Shown: positions 33,464 through 45,480, numbered from the stretch's first letter. The stretch: 64,000 nucleotides of DNA from Rhizomys pruinosus (GCA_009823505.1 VZQC01005577.1:450407-514406), one strand, 5' to 3'. Notes: generated by a model from the letters alone, not told the origin. Numbers and translations: made by a program.

Positions 33464-34095
33464 CAAATCAAAACAAGAAAAAATTCATAACACAGAGTCA
33501 CCCCACAAAAATAAATTCTGTTTCTATATACCTTTAGGGAAAATGGGAAGCTAAAAACAGTAATACCGTTCACAATAGTGTCTCGAGAATAGAATGCCGA
33601 AGATCAAATTTAATCAAGAAGGTGAAAGATTTGTGCTGAAAACTACAAAACAGTGCAGGAAGAAGTTAAAGACAATCTAAGTAAATGGGAGACACCCATG
33701 CCCACGATCAGGAGGGCAGCGTTGCCAAGTGAGCTTCAGCAGCTAACGCAGTCTACCGTCCGTGTCAAGTTCCAGTTCCGATGGCAGAAATGCAGTAGCT
33801 AAACCTCTGATTCACAAAGAATCCCAAAAGGATTTTACTAACCAAAATAATCTTACTGCAAAGCTATAGTAATCAAAAGAGAGTGGACCTGTCATAGACC
33901 AATGGGGTTGAATAATAGCCCAGAAATAAACTCATATGTCTATGGTCAATTGATTTTTTTGACAAGGACTCCAACGCTTTCCAATGAAGACAAAACAATC
34001 TCTTCAACAAATGGTTCTGGTACAACTGGATTTTCATATTCCAAAGAATGAAATTAGTCTTATATCTCATAGCAAATATGATGGGCTGAAATCTT

Positions 34096-34252
34096 CCTTT
34101 TTTTTTTTGGTCTTTTGGAGACAGGGTCCCCCTGTAGCCCCAGCTGTCCTGAAACTAGCTATGTAGAGCAGGCTGGCCTTGAACTCACAGAGATCTGCCT
34201 GCCTCTGCCTCCCGAGTGCTGGGATTAAAGGCGTGCACCACCACACCTGGCC
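34096..34252 (-). repeat. B1 SINE in old LINE-1
   Basis: A complete reverse B1 from poly-T with GGTCTTTTGGAGACAGGG to CCACACCTGGC. AAATCTT is repeated on both sides (34089-34095, 34253-34259). Confidence 0.94.
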
Positions 34253-34455
34253 AAATCTTATTTTTAAAGATAAACAAGAAGTTAACCTCTTAAAACACCT
34301 TTTAAAAAATCTTAAGGAGCCAGTGTCAGGTGCAGACAGCCTCTCCTCTTAGATGTCTAGTGGGCAAATAAAAGTTAGCCCCTCCCTCCTGACGTTCCCC
34401 TTGGACTGTTCTCGTCACACCATCTCCCTGAGTTCTGTACATAGCAATTCCACAC

Positions 34456-34932
34456 TTTATTTTTGCTCAAGCCAAAGCACAGACTGGGGTCTGTGTCTGA
34501 AATAAGGCAGCTCACAGGTGAAACGTGGTCTCCCCGCCCCCCGGCCCCCCACCAGCTCTGCTTTGCTAGTCTGCTTCCTCAGCATCCTGGGCAGAATCAA
34601 GACTTGGATCCCAGGGGAGAGGACAGAGGACATCGCCCAGCTCTTGTGGCTGGTTGTCCTGTCCCATCTGGACCGTTTCTAAGTTAGGTCTCCATCTGCA
34701 TTCTTCCTCAGTACCAATTTGCCTTTCGAAGAAACCATTTTCCAGGAAATGGGCACCCCATGTGTCTCTGTGCTTGGGAACAGAGTAGGAGGAAGGAGAG
34801 TCATTATGAGTCTTTATCTTTTTCTCTTTCTTTCTCTTATGCTTATTTTTTTTTGGAAACTGTCCGGGGACGTGGTGTTGCTGCTGGTGGTGGCAGCAAC
34901 GGCTACAATCAGAGCTATTTCGAAGCAAAGAA
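34456..34932 (-). other. Possible 3' terminal exon with poly(A) signal
   Basis: The minus strand is open for about 120 codons (no plausible Met start) down to a TAG at 34566-34568. It is followed by about 100 bp and AATAAA at 34456-34461. The conceptual peptide has a Lys-rich stretch (FPKKNKHKRKKEKK) and an acidic C-terminus (SLDSAQDAEEAD). Possible acceptors are a TTAG at about 34933 or a GTAG near 34907. The Lys-rich part overlaps a TTTCTC-type low-complexity tract, so the openness may be accidental. No family recognised. Confidence 0.22.
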
Positions 34933-35073
34933 CTAATTTACTGCATGAATGACTTTAGCTCAAAAGAAGAAATAAGGACGATCGGGCGTCCTAAGGGAGC
35001 AGAATAATGGGGTAATTTACCCGGGGAGACGAGGGAGACGGAGAAACACGCAGAGTAATTCTTTTGCATAATC

Positions 35074-35163
35074 TTTATTTTATATTTTTGCCCTTTCTGC
35101 CTTGGCCCCTCTGGGGGCCACACCTCAGCTGAAAGATGCCCTGGCCATTCCCAAGGCAGGTAC
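35074..35163 (-). other. Possible short 3' terminal exon with poly(A) signal
   Basis: The minus strand carries a very good acceptor (CTTGTTTGCTCTTTACCCTTTTCAG) before 35163. One frame is open for 28 codons, containing GIFQLRCGPQRGQGRKG, to a TAA at 35075-35077 that overlaps AATAAA (35074-35079). The splice and poly(A) signals are better than the coding evidence. An alternative last exon or a non-coding RNA end is possible. Confidence 0.22.
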
Positions 35164-35684
35164 CTGAAAAGGGTAAAGAGCAAACAAGAAGCATGGAAGG
35201 GTTCCTCAGCCTGGGAGCAAGGGAGAGGTGGGTTCAGATATTTTCAAGTGGCAGCCTGTATTGGGGGTTGATCAAGGGCAAGTCCCTTCCCCATGAACCT
35301 TGGAAGAGGTGAGGGGTTGCAAAAGACCCCTTCATAAGCCCAACCAAGGGCTGTAGACAGAGGCATGGCTGACTGCATGCACCACTAGCTGGTGATGACA
35401 TCACAAGCACACTGTTGCTTCGGGTCTTCATTTCTCAGCACAGAGCTGGTTAAGGCAGGAGAGAGACATCAAGATGTGAAAAAAACAATGACAGAGGGGG
35501 AAAAGAGCCTGGAAAGCCCTCCCCACAGGGCTACAAATAAGGACAGAGCAAGACCAGAAAAAGCTGCCAGCTCCAAACTCTGGAGAAGGTGGGCGATGTG
35601 TAACGGCCTGCAAAGGGCCCAGTTCTCACCAGCCTCTGGGCATCTCACCTCTCCCAGCTCCACAGTCAGCTCCCATGCATGAAA

Positions 35685-35687
<3 letters not shown>

Positions 35688-35741
<54 letters not shown>

Positions 35742-35806
35742 TCCTTTCTTTCTTTCTTTCTCTCTCTTTCTTTCTTTCTTTCTTTCTCTCTCCTTTCTTT
35801 CTTTAA
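35688..35806. repeat. (TTTC)n microsatellite
   Basis: Almost pure TTTC units with a few CT changes. The Lys/Glu-rich minus-strand ORFs across it are artefacts. Confidence 0.97.
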
Positions 35807-35814
35807 ACAATAGA

Positions 35815-36178
35815 TGTCATCATTTTTGTTAATTTGACACAAACTTAGACATACCCGGGAAGGCATAATTTCCTCTATCAATTTGGCCTGTGAGCATGTC
35901 TTGGGGTCTTTTTTTAATTGCTAACTGATAAAGGAGGGACCAGCCCACTGTGGGCAGTGCCAACCCTGGGCCGGTGGGCCCAGACTGTCTAAGAAAGGCA
36001 GCTGAGCAAGCGAGGGAGCAAGCCAGTAAGCAGTGTTCCTCCATGGTCTCTGCTTCGGTTCCTGCCTTGGCTTCCCTTGATGATGGGCTGGAACCTGTAA
36101 GCCACATAAAGCCTTTCTGCTCCAGGTTGCTTTTGGTCAGTTTATCATAGCAACAAAAAGAAAACTAGAAAAATTAAA
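35815..36178 (+). repeat. Rodent LTR-like medium-reiteration repeat
   Basis: The best-preserved copy in the window: TTGTTAATTTGACACAAACTT start, ATTTGGCCTGTGAGCATGTC, CCCACTGTGGGCAGTGCC, GGGAGCAAGCCAGTAAGCAG, CATAAAGCC and TTGCTTTTGGTCAG end. The (TTTC)n tract abuts it. Confidence 0.65.
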
Positions 36179-36479
36179 TAATGTTTTTTAAATTATTGGA
36201 TAGGAGTAAATTCTTTAAAATTCAAATGGGGATGGACAAAAATAGGGGGGACAAAAGTGGCCACAAGTCGGAAAGTGATAGGGGCATGTAGGTCCCTACT
36301 ACTCCTGTTTGTGGTAGGGATTTTATTTTCTTTTAAAATGTATTCTTCTTTGACTATTTCATACATATTTATAACGTGTTTCAGTCATTTTCACTCCTAT
36401 CTTCTTGCACCCCCTTCTCATGCTGAACCCCCTCTTCTTCCCAATAAGCTCCCTCATGGGACAGCAATCCTGGACTCAG

Positions 36480-36950
36480 ATATACCTTGAGCGTGCACAG
36501 GTTACCAATCTGCTTAGCACACTAGGCAGAGCAAAATATGCAGGGCACGCTGTGTTTTCTGCTAGCACACACTCAGAAGTCAGAGCCAGCTTGCTTGTCA
36601 GCAGGCCCTTTTCTGAATATGCCCCATGAGCTAGGACGTTGGTGTGGAGGTCTAAGATTGGCCACTGGGAGGTGACATCACATGATGTAGAGACTGCACC
36701 GCCCCAGACCTATTTAAGCTACTGGCTGTGTGGAAATAACCAGTTTGCATGGATTTGCACCACCTGATGTGATCCCCGGGCTGTTACTGTGTGAGCGCTT
36801 GGTTGTGAGGCTATCAGCCCCTCAGCTGGCTCTTCAGCTTGTTTGGTGGGAGCCAGCAGCCTCCCAACCATCAGCCCCACACATGTGCCTTTTTCAGCCT
36901 GTCCAACCTTGAGGTCAGCAACCCCACACTCCCTCCTGTTCTGGTGTCCT
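36480..36950 (+). repeat. LTR-like promoter-bearing segment, ends undefined
   Basis: Contains an ATTGG (inverted CCAAT) near 36657, GTGACATCAC (CRE-like) near 36673, and CTATTTAAGC (TATA-like) at 36710-36719, in promoter order and spacing. It is followed by a segment ending at the GGTT repeat. An LTR or LINE-1 5' region is the likeliest source. Confidence 0.35.
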
Positions 36951-36954
36951 TCTT

Positions 36955-37040
36955 TGGTTGGTTGGTTGGTTGGTTGGTTGGTTGGTTGGTTGGTTGGTTG
37001 GTTAGTTGGTTGGTTGGTTGGTTGGTTGGTTAGTTGGTTT
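36955..37040. repeat. (GGTT)n microsatellite
   Basis: About twenty GGTT units with two GTTA interruptions. The paired G runs could in principle form two-tier G-quadruplexes. Confidence 0.96.
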
Positions 37041-37044
37041 TTTG

Positions 37045-37275
37045 TTTTTTTTATGACCCACTGAGGTTAACAGGGGATGTCTGCGTGAGCATGGATGGGG
37101 TCGTTTACTGCTGTATGAGCAACTTAACAACTGAAGAAAATGGCTCCTCTTCCTCCAGCAAACATTAACTGTCAATAGCTCCTCAGAGAGGGGAGGGACC
37201 TCGAGAGCCTCTCCCTGCTCTCTGATGGAATATTGATGGGTCCCATGTCATCAGATCTTTGAGTAACCACAGTGG
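37045..37275 (+). repeat. Rodent LINE-1-associated 3' repeat fragment
   Basis: Ordered blocks TGTCTGCGTGAGCATGGATG, AACTGAAGAAAATGGCTCC, CTGTCAATAGCTCCTCAG and GGAATATTGATGGG match a common rodent repeat that I associate with Lx-type LINE-1. Related to part of 26698-27084. Confidence 0.45.
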
Positions 37276-38222
37276 CTTGGCTTGTGAATCTAGAAAACAG
37301 CATTTCACACCACTCCTCATCCTCTAGCTCTTAACATTCTTTCTGTCTCTCCTTAAACAATGTTCTCTGAGCCTTGGAGGAGGTGACATAGATGTCAACT
37401 TTAGAGCCGAGCACTCAATAGTCACTTCTCACTTTGGCCAGTTTTGAATCTTTATGTTAACCATTGCTCAACAAAGAGAAGCTAGCTTCTAAGAGCAGCA
37501 CTGATCTGAGTATAAACACTAACATTTCAAAGACAGCTTGACATACATTCATGTAGCAAAACAACAATAGTAATTTTTCCCTAAGGGCCTATGACCTCCC
37601 TAGCCATGCATGGACTTTTGACCAGGCTTAGAATACCTGGCATGAATTTCCTCCCACAGAGCAAGTTTCAGATCCAGTCAGAAAGCCATTGGCCTACCTC
37701 TACAGCAGTCACGCCTGTGCTGGCCCAGTGGGCACATCTTACCTGGCAGGTTGGAGCTGTGTAGCTCACAGGGGTCACAGCTGGGCAAGACCGTGGATGA
37801 CATTTCTTCCCTGGCACCCTTCTTAACTAATTCTGGCATTGTGAAAGCTAGCCAGTGGGTAACAACTTCTACCTCATTTCCAGCTTGATTTCTCTATGAC
37901 CTGTGAGTAAAGTGAGTGATATCTTCAGCAAGAGGTTCTTACCGTGTAGTTCTAGTCAGCAATCAAGAGCAATGGCAACACTGCCTGTTTAGTTTTGGAG
38001 ACTTCTGGGGTCTCCTTGAACGATAACTCATAGGGAGGTATGGGGAGTGTTCTCTTTCTTAACACACTATCCTGATTTCTATTTCTTCCACTGTTCACGT
38101 GTCCCTAGTCCAATTCTTTGTTCTGGGGCACAGAAACCTTGAGTGGGTTCTGGGCCTCTGATCTACACCTATAGCAGCAAGACTCTGGAAAAGGAGTTAT
38201 TGCTGTACCTACATGTTCATAG
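37276..38222. other. No feature recognised
   Basis: About 950 bp of single-copy-looking sequence with no splice-bounded frames or repeat landmarks that I can defend. Confidence 0.45.
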
Positions 38223-38227
38223 GGAGG

Positions 38228-38699
38228 TGTGATGGTTAATCCTGGGTGTCAACTTGACTGGACTAAGGAACAAATAAGAGAAAAAGGATCTTTGGATTGG
38301 ACCACCTCAACTCGGATGGCCCACCCCAAATCTGGGCATTACCTTCTGCCGGCAGGCAGTATTAAAGGCCATGGCAGAGGGAGCTGGTCCCTTTTTTCCT
38401 GCGGCTTGCCTCTCTCTCACTGGTGAGTTTGTCTTGTTGCTGTGATCAACCCTTCGGATCCCAGCGTGTACTGGGACAGGCAGATCTCCTGGAATCCATC
38501 GGGCCTTCAGCACCAGATTGGGACTACTGAGACATCCAGCCTTTCAGACTGAGCAGGTCCCTGGATTCTCAGCCTCTCCAGTGCAGTGTGGCTACTGTTG
38601 GACTCCTTGAACTCTGTCATGTGAGCAAATCAATAAATTGTATATAGCTATATATTCATCCTGTTGCTTCTGTTTCTTTAGAGAACCCTAAATAATACA
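38228..38699 (+). mobile_element. Solo LTR (ERVL/MaLR-type) with perfect 5-bp target duplication
   Basis: Begins TGTGATGGTTAAT and ends AATAATACA, the TG...CA form of an LTR. It carries the GTGTCAACTTGACTGG motif, a GCAGTATTAAAGG TATA-like site near 38357, AATAAATTG near 38632 and the AGAGAACCCTAAATAATACA end. GGAGG is repeated at 38223-38227 and 38700-38704. No internal retroviral sequence remains. Confidence 0.88.
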
Positions 38700-38729
38700 G
38701 GAGGCCTGGTCCTAGGTCTTGCTCCAACA

Positions 38730-38850
38730 TCCTAGCTGTATGACCTTGGCCAGACCCTCAAGCTCTGAATTTCCTCACATATAAAATCAGGACTGTCATC
38801 TTCTTCACCAAGAGTCATGGACATTAGATGAGACCATGCCTGATAAAACC
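38730..38850 (+). repeat. MIR SINE relic
   Basis: TAGCTGTATGACCTTGGCC, then GAATTTCCTCACATATAAAATC and a degraded tail follow the MIR order. Confidence 0.75.
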
Positions 38851-38879
38851 CTTTTTAAATGGCAAAACATGAGATACAT

Positions 38880-39005
38880 GCGTTATTGTCACTGCTGTTT
38901 GTCAGTGAAGGAAACTGAGTCTTAGACGTGTGCTACAATATGGCTTGTCTGAGGTCACACTGCAAACAACCACAGAATGGAGACTTGAACTCAGTGTTCT
39001 TCCCA
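38880..39005 (-). repeat. MIR-like relic, reverse
   Basis: GAAGGAAACTGAGTCTTAG, GAGGTCACACTGCAAAC and GACTTGAACTCAGTGTTC is the reverse-strand MIR order. Confidence 0.65.
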
Positions 39006-39529
39006 TGGAGAGATAGTGTAGGTAGTAGTTAGGAACGCAGACAGGAATGGCAAAGTTAATATTATTTGTGACACGTGTTAGAACCACAAGTAACTTTATT
39101 ACCAGCTGTTAGTGGGTGTGGGGACTACTGAGATAGGGCATACAGTGGAGAGAGACTGGGCTCAGCCCCAAACACAACATGGAACACTGGTACTTTAAGG
39201 CCAAGGTGCAGAGGGCAGGGGAGGAGGGATGGTTTGAGGGGCTGATGGGAAGAAAATTACTCTGTGGAAACATGAGGGCCGAGGGTTCCAGCTAAACCCA
39301 CCTAGCAGGATTCTTGCTGAAACACTCCAGGACATGGATGCCCGGAAAATGGTAGAGGATGAGGTATTTGATCAAAATTCGAGGGTTCAGGATTTAGGTT
39401 AAATCAACTCAGCAGGATTCATGCTTGTCTTGGGACATGTCAAGGCCTGATGGGGAAAAGATGCAGTAGAGTCTGACTGATCTTCAGTCAAGGAAAGACA
39501 TGCATCAGATTCAGGCCACCTGGGAGGAT

Positions 39530-39665
39530 GTTTCTGTGCTGTGGGACTTTAGGTAAATTGATGAGTGTCCCTACACTTTGATTTCCCCATCTGTGAAGTG
39601 GGTGTGATAATGACATCCAGCTTAGAGTGTTACTGGAGTTACTAGGATCAGAGCTTGGACCTGGC
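39530..39665 (+). repeat. MIR relic
   Basis: GTGGGACTTTAGGTAAATTG, TTTGATTTCCCCATCTGTG, GAAGTGGGTGTGATAATGAC. Confidence 0.65.
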
Positions 39666-39836
39666 AGCCCTAACAACCCAGGTTCAGCTTTCAGTCCTCG
39701 ATAAGCCAACCAAACAATAGTGAGAAGCAGAAAAGGGAGATATACTCAATATGGCCACCTTGGGAAGAGGGACATGGAGGTCCAGTGACCTTACCCCACC
39801 ACACCCAGTCCACCTTCCTGGTGTTTGTTAGGTTTA

Positions 39837-39903
39837 AGGAAAGGGAGAGGAAGAGGAGGGGGGAGGGGAGGAGAAGAAGGAGGAAGAGGAGGAGGAAGAG
39901 AGA
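39837..39903. repeat. GGA/GAA-rich polypurine tract
   Basis: A purine-only stretch of about 66 bp of mixed GGA and GAA units. Confidence 0.9.
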
Positions 39904-40570
39904 TTGGCATTTACTCTTTCAAGCAACAGTAGGGGGTGGGGTCTGAAGTAGAATTTCAGTCCATCCAGACAAAGCAAAGTGTCTTCTTTTAAAGTCTGGC
40001 ACTGTGGGAAAGCAGGTCTAGTTCATGTGTGACTGATTCTACAGGACACAGGGATGGGAGTCAGGTATGTTTATCCTATATGGCAGGGGTCACTCTTCTC
40101 TGGGTAGGGGAATGAGGCTTGCTTAATGTGTGACCCATATTATATGACAGTAGTCAAATTGCCTTCCAACTCTGTATGCTTGCAGCCTTCTCTTCTTGCG
40201 ATCTGGTTGCCTGAAGGGCCTGGGTTCCTTAACGGTGTTAACTGAAATGTAAATAGAAAGTCAGTGGACACACTTGAGCAGTCCCAAGCAAGGCCTGGTC
40301 TCCCACAAGATCCCATGACGGAAGACAAGCTCCATCTCTGGCTGGCCTTGGCCTTTTCCTTCTCCCAGCATGAGATTCAGATTTCTGGGGAAAGTCCTAT
40401 TTCTTGGGGTCATTGTTTCAGTAGTCTGATAACCAAAGGGAAGGACACAAGTGCCTCTAGAATGTCTTCATTCCTGCCGTCGTGAGTTAATGTGTGCATG
40501 TGAAGAGTCAGTGCATGCCTGGAATGGTAGATGAGCTTGTCTCTTATAGTCCTGCAATGGCGTCTAATAA
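39904..40570. other. No feature recognised
   Basis: No repeats, exons or motifs that I can support. Confidence 0.45.
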
Positions 40571-40577
40571 TGGTGCC

Positions 40578-40931
40578 TGTGGTGGTTTGCATGAGTGTCC
40601 CCCATAGGCTGTAAGTATTCAGACATTTGTCTCCAGTTGGTGGCGCTGTTTTTGGAGGTCTTAGAAGGTGTGGCCCATGCTTCAGGAAGTGTGTCACTGG
40701 GGGCAGGCTTAGTGAGTTTTAACAAGCCTCTGTGGTCTACAGTTGCCCTCTCTGTTTCCTGTGCTCTTTGCGAGATGTGACTCTCGGTTTGCTGCTCCAG
40801 ATCCAGCCGCCATGCCTCCCGCCACAATGGACTAATTCCCTGGAACCGCCAATCGTAAGCTCAAATACTCTTCCTTTTATAAGTTCTTTGGTCTGGTGTT
40901 TTATCACAGCAACAGAAAACTGACTAATACA
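40578..40931 (+). mobile_element. Solo LTR (rodent ERVL-type) with perfect 5-bp target duplication
   Basis: Begins TGTGGTGGTTTGC and ends TGACTAATACA. It contains CCCCCATAGGC, AGGTGTGGCCCATGC, a GTGTCACTGGGGGCAGG block, CCAGCCGCCATGCC and TTTTATAAGTTC near the end. GTGCC flanks it at 40573-40577 and 40932-40936. The 354-bp length fits short rodent ERVL LTRs. Confidence 0.88.
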
Positions 40932-40936
40932 GTGCC

Positions 40937-43900
40937 CCATTGTGTGTCCTCTCAAAAATCAAGAAAAGAAATGAGAGCTGTGTGCTACAGTAGGAATTCA
41001 GGCTCAGCTAAGGTAGGGTTTTCAGGACAGTGGAGCCCAAGGACCTTGCCTCACAGAAAGGACATCTGAGTTCCATTTACAGGCAGATCTTGAACAAGTC
41101 AGTCTGTCGCAGACAGCCCCAAGCACCATGCCTCCAAAGTGATTTTAACCACCTTTCTCCCTGGTTATTCCAGGGGCTTCCTACATGACTTTGGTTAGTC
41201 TTCAGTGGAACTTGTTAGATTTTTTCTGAAGAGAAAAGGAGAAAGTTTAGAGTTAAGAAATAAGAACCAGAACCAGACCTGCAACAGGCAGGAAATGGAA
41301 CTTCATTAAGCATGCAGTGAAAAGCTGATTGAGAAGGTGCTCTAGAGAAAAGAAGTTCTCTGCACCTTGGTGGGTGTGGGGGAAAGGTTTTGTCCCCTTT
41401 GGGACCTAGCTGGAATGTGTCTGAGGCCAAGGCCCAGTGTCCTTGGATGAATGAAAGCCCCTTTGATTTCTCGGGCACAGCCTGCCAGTATCTCATGGGC
41501 ACTGGGGAGACAGGATGGATCGGCTCTGCAAACAGTCTCACCTCACCTGACCAATTGATGCAAGGCTTGAGGAAGGCCAGGTGGTCAGTTTAGGGCTAGC
41601 CGGTCACCTTAAGGGTTTTATGGCTTAATGGCTTTCCTAATGGAGCTTATGGCTTTGTAGTTATTTCACGCGTTCTAACAGAAAGCCTCATGAAGTTCTG
41701 TGAACCTAGCAAGATTACTCCTGACAGAGGGACAAAATACATTTTACAGGTAGAAGGACATCGTGTAACACTTTTCCTGGGGAGATACCCCATATACGTA
41801 TCTACCCACTCTGGATAGGAAAACAATGACAGATCAACGTAATGATTACACCAGAGTCCAGGTTGGTGAGTTTCTTGGGGTTACTTGCTGGAGAAAGGAG
41901 GACTCAAAGGCAGCTGCATCACTGAAGAGACCACCCCAACACAGGTGACCACTCCTGAAAGCCGCAGGCCTGGAACTCTGCATAAGGCAGCTGACGGGTT
42001 GGACAGTCTCTTATCTCAGCAATTGTTTGTTACTTCTGTAACCTTGAGGAGGAGGCCTGCACATCTTCTTAGTTTCAGGAACTTCCTGAGACTTGTGAGT
42101 TGCTTTCTTCCTGAGTCCCATGAGCCTCCTCCCTCCTTCCTAAAGGGAATTCTTTAACATACAACATGCTGAACTTTAAGGAGCCTCCCCCCATGATGAA
42201 GGGTGGAAATTGCTATACAAGAGAGAGGCGTCTCAGGAAAGGGATGGCACTTCCTGCCTCTGGAAATTACTTCAAGGGAGTGCTGGACTGCAGTCTGCCG
42301 GGTGGCCTCTGCTACACTTATGTAATCAGTGCTACTTTGAGGGAAGTGAGAATGAATACCTCAACTACACACTGCACACCACCCCCCACCCCTGCAACGT
42401 CTCTACAGATAAAATTGAGATGACTGCATATCTCTGTCTCTTTCATATCAGATACTCCTTCCTTCAGGAAGAATTTCTGGAGTCCTCTGTTACAAGATCC
42501 TTACATTTTCCTTAGGATATTTTTGTTCCTTACAAAATGGATAATTCTCAACTAACTGGAGTAATGGGACATAGTGTTGTAAAATGAAGCCACAGACAGG
42601 ACTGAGTCACAATAAAACAAAACTGCAGTCAACCCTCCTTTGCATATTGTCAGATGATTGCAGTTCAGGGGAAGACTGGGGGTGGGGCTGGTGCTCACTT
42701 CCAAGAAAAGCCTTGGAAACCAGACAGGATGATTAGTGTGAATGCAGAAAGGAGTTTGTTAACCTCAGAAAGCTGAGCAGAATAGAGGCAGGCAGGGGTG
42801 CCATTTCCTGTTGTAGCATGGTTTGGAATTTACCTAATTCTCTAGCCTGGGTTTGTGAATGTCTTCCCTTCAACAGACAGTTTTCAAACACACTCTAATC
42901 CCCTTTGCTTAGCCTCTATGGGGGAGGGTAAACCTGTTCCAGTTCCCAAAGCATCTTAGCCACAGGTAATGCAGATAATCACATAACAGTGGCTTTCTAG
43001 CAGGTGTGTAAAACCTCATGACACTATGACCCAACATTGTCATCTACAAAGTTCATGGTCAAGAACTAAGAAATAAATTACAAAATAATAATGATAATAA
43101 TCAGAAAACAGTCTCATGTTTTGAATACACTTGGGATTTTGTATTCATTCACATTCTTGCTGCCCATGGATGGCAGAATGTACCCAATCTTTGAAGCTCC
43201 TGTGTGTCAGATTGAAAGCTTAAGGGAAAGCATTGTATCTAACCCATTTCCCAACCCCCATGTCCTGAGCCTGGTACATCATTGGTGTGCAGCACAATTT
43301 TGTTGAGTGGCTGGAATTCAGAGTGGAGGACATATCATTGGTTGTTGGAGACATTCCTGGCTATCTCCAGAAATGCTTCCTTGCTTTTCCAGGTTGCAGG
43401 GAGCAGCAAGAGTGTTACCCCATAAATCAACCTCTCTCCTATGACCTGGACAGATGAGGGGAGACCCTACAACCCATCAGTGTAAGGGGAGCAAAGAACT
43501 CAAACTCCAAAACCAGATCAGGACTGAGTTCTGAAAGCTGACAGTGATGGTGACTAACTTAGTCAAGACTTCGGGGAGTTGGGAAAGAAGCCCTCAAGAA
43601 ATCCTTATAAGCATCGTGCCTCCAAAATCCCCAGATGACCATGCTCAATACAGTCTACATTAGGCTCACATGTCCGGTAGTCTTAAGCATATGGACAAAT
43701 TGACTTGCTTCCTTGGTCATGAAATTCAGCCACAGTCACACTTTTATGTACACTGACCTTGCCCCAACCCAGACCTCGTTCTCCATCCACCATAATTAAG
43801 CAGCCACAAAAGCTTCATAAAAGGCCAGTTATTACCAAAACACAAAGCAGGAGTAATTCTGTTACCTGTACATAAATGTTCCCACTTAATGGGTAACAGT

Positions 43901-45110
43901 TCCTGCTCTATGATCAAGTGGACTCTGAGTTTATGGCTGTGGCTGTTGCATTGCTGTAGCCTGTGGTTTTATGGCCCTAATTCCATAATAAACCTTAGTT
44001 TCAATTTTTCTCCTTTTATCTTGCAGCCAGAGTCTCCTGGAAGTGGGGGAAGGGAGCAGTTTCCTGTCCAATGGCTCTAAGCCACCTGCCATAGCAAAAC
44101 TCCTAACCAGAGCCAAGCTGTTGCACCTGCTTCTTCATCAAATAAGAAGGTCACCTACCCTGGAGGGAGGAGGCCTGAACAGCCCAGATGCCCTCCATGT
44201 CGGAGCCCAGAGCTCTGAAAGCAGCAAGTTCGTTCTGTAAATGTGCCAGGGCCAGCTGTTCATGGCCCCAGGAGATGCCCACACTAGGGCAGAAAGGAAG
44301 GCAAGGATCAGACAAACAGGTCAGGAGAAGGAAGCCTGCTGTTTGGAGAGCCTGACCCTAGCTGTAGGCACATTATTAAGTAAGAGCGAAGAGAAATGGC
44401 TGGGTAGCAAAGTCTGCCGCTGACCGCGGTGCTGACTCTTGCTTGCAAACTGGTTCTGATTGCTTCACCTAACTCCAGGACTGTGGAGACTCATGTCCAG
44501 TCTTTCTTTGCTTTGTACCCCCTATTAACTCTTACAGGATTGTTGCAGGACTGACAGAACTTGAGTTGTATTTCATGACTGATATGATTGGTTTGGAGTT
44601 ATATTGATGATTCTAGCCCATGTTCAATGTCAACAGGAAAGTGTTTTCCTCTGGGTATTTTGGGGGGCTTCTTCCTTCAACACATCACTGATATTCACAT
44701 AATCCTTCCACATAGTACAGAGGTGAGAAGTGGAGAGGCAACAGCATCAGCAGGAGCTCCTGAATGAGGAGGGTTGGTCCCAGCAGGATACCTCCCCACC
44801 GGCAGATTTACTATTGCAGGGAGCCACCAAACGACCCTTGTGGAGCAGAGCACATTGTTTGAACACTTCCAATTTTGTAAAGTCACTTAGTGTGACAAAA
44901 AAATTCTCCCAGGAGGCATATTTGAGATCTAAAGGGCAAAGATAAGGAGAGAGAAACCCTGCCCCATCTCCTCTCTTTAGAGAAAGAAGAGGAATTGACT
45001 CACCCCAAAAGGGAATCTAGTATTTCACTTGCTACGAGCAAGAGGAGCTGGGAGGACCGCAGATGGGAAAAGATGGGCAATAATTGCAGGGCAATCTAGG
45101 ATAACTCAAT
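40937..45110. other. No gene recognised; single-copy-looking sequence
   Basis: More than 4 kb without a clear transposon or microsatellite. ORFs here are at most about 108 codons, lack flanking splice-site pairs in consistent frames and resemble chance. It may be intron or intergenic DNA. Confidence 0.45.
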
Positions 45111-45294
45111 AAGAAATGCTTTTAGGCTATTTCTGTTCCTACTTTTGCACCTGCATTAATTTTGGAATGGAAGAAAAATGGCTTGTAGACTGGAAAGTAC
45201 AATCTCCCATTTGCTATCTGGCGAGTTTTGAGCCAGATAATCTCTCCGTATCTTGGCTTGCATGTCTGAAAAACTGGCATGATAATAACAATTA

Positions 45295-45480
45295 TCACCG
45301 GCTGTGGTTTGGATGGGTTTGGCCCTCCAAAAATTCATGTACAAGAAGCCTAACTCCTGGTGCACCTCAGTTAGGAAGCAGAGCTTTTGGAGAGATGCTA
45401 AAGTTGTGAGGCCTCAGCCCTCGTCAATAGGCTTGATGAACGGAACCTCCCCTCTGCTTTCCGCTATCTGATGATGCAAC
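45295..45480 (+). repeat. MLT1-like LTR 5' fragment
   Basis: GCTGTGGTTTGGATGGGTTTGG, CTCCAAAAATTCATGTAC, GAAGCCTAACTCCTGGTGC and GAACGGAACC follow the MLT1 start. Confidence 0.6.

Larger units (their letters stand above)
33170..34330 (+). mobile_element. Old LINE-1 fragment (ORF2 middle to 3' part)
   Basis: Order of blocks: TACCGTTCACAATAGTGTC near 33566, AAGATTTGTGCTGAAAACTAC near 33627, AAATGGTTCTGGTACAACTGG near 34010. All are typical ORF2 landmarks. It is decayed and interrupted by two B1-type elements. Confidence 0.75.

Noticed and set aside
35469..35881. Lys/Glu-rich ORFs of 71-113 codons
   Set aside because: They are readings of the (TTTC)n microsatellite.
36955..37040. Interstitial telomeric repeat
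   Set aside because: The unit is GGTT, not the vertebrate TTAGGG.
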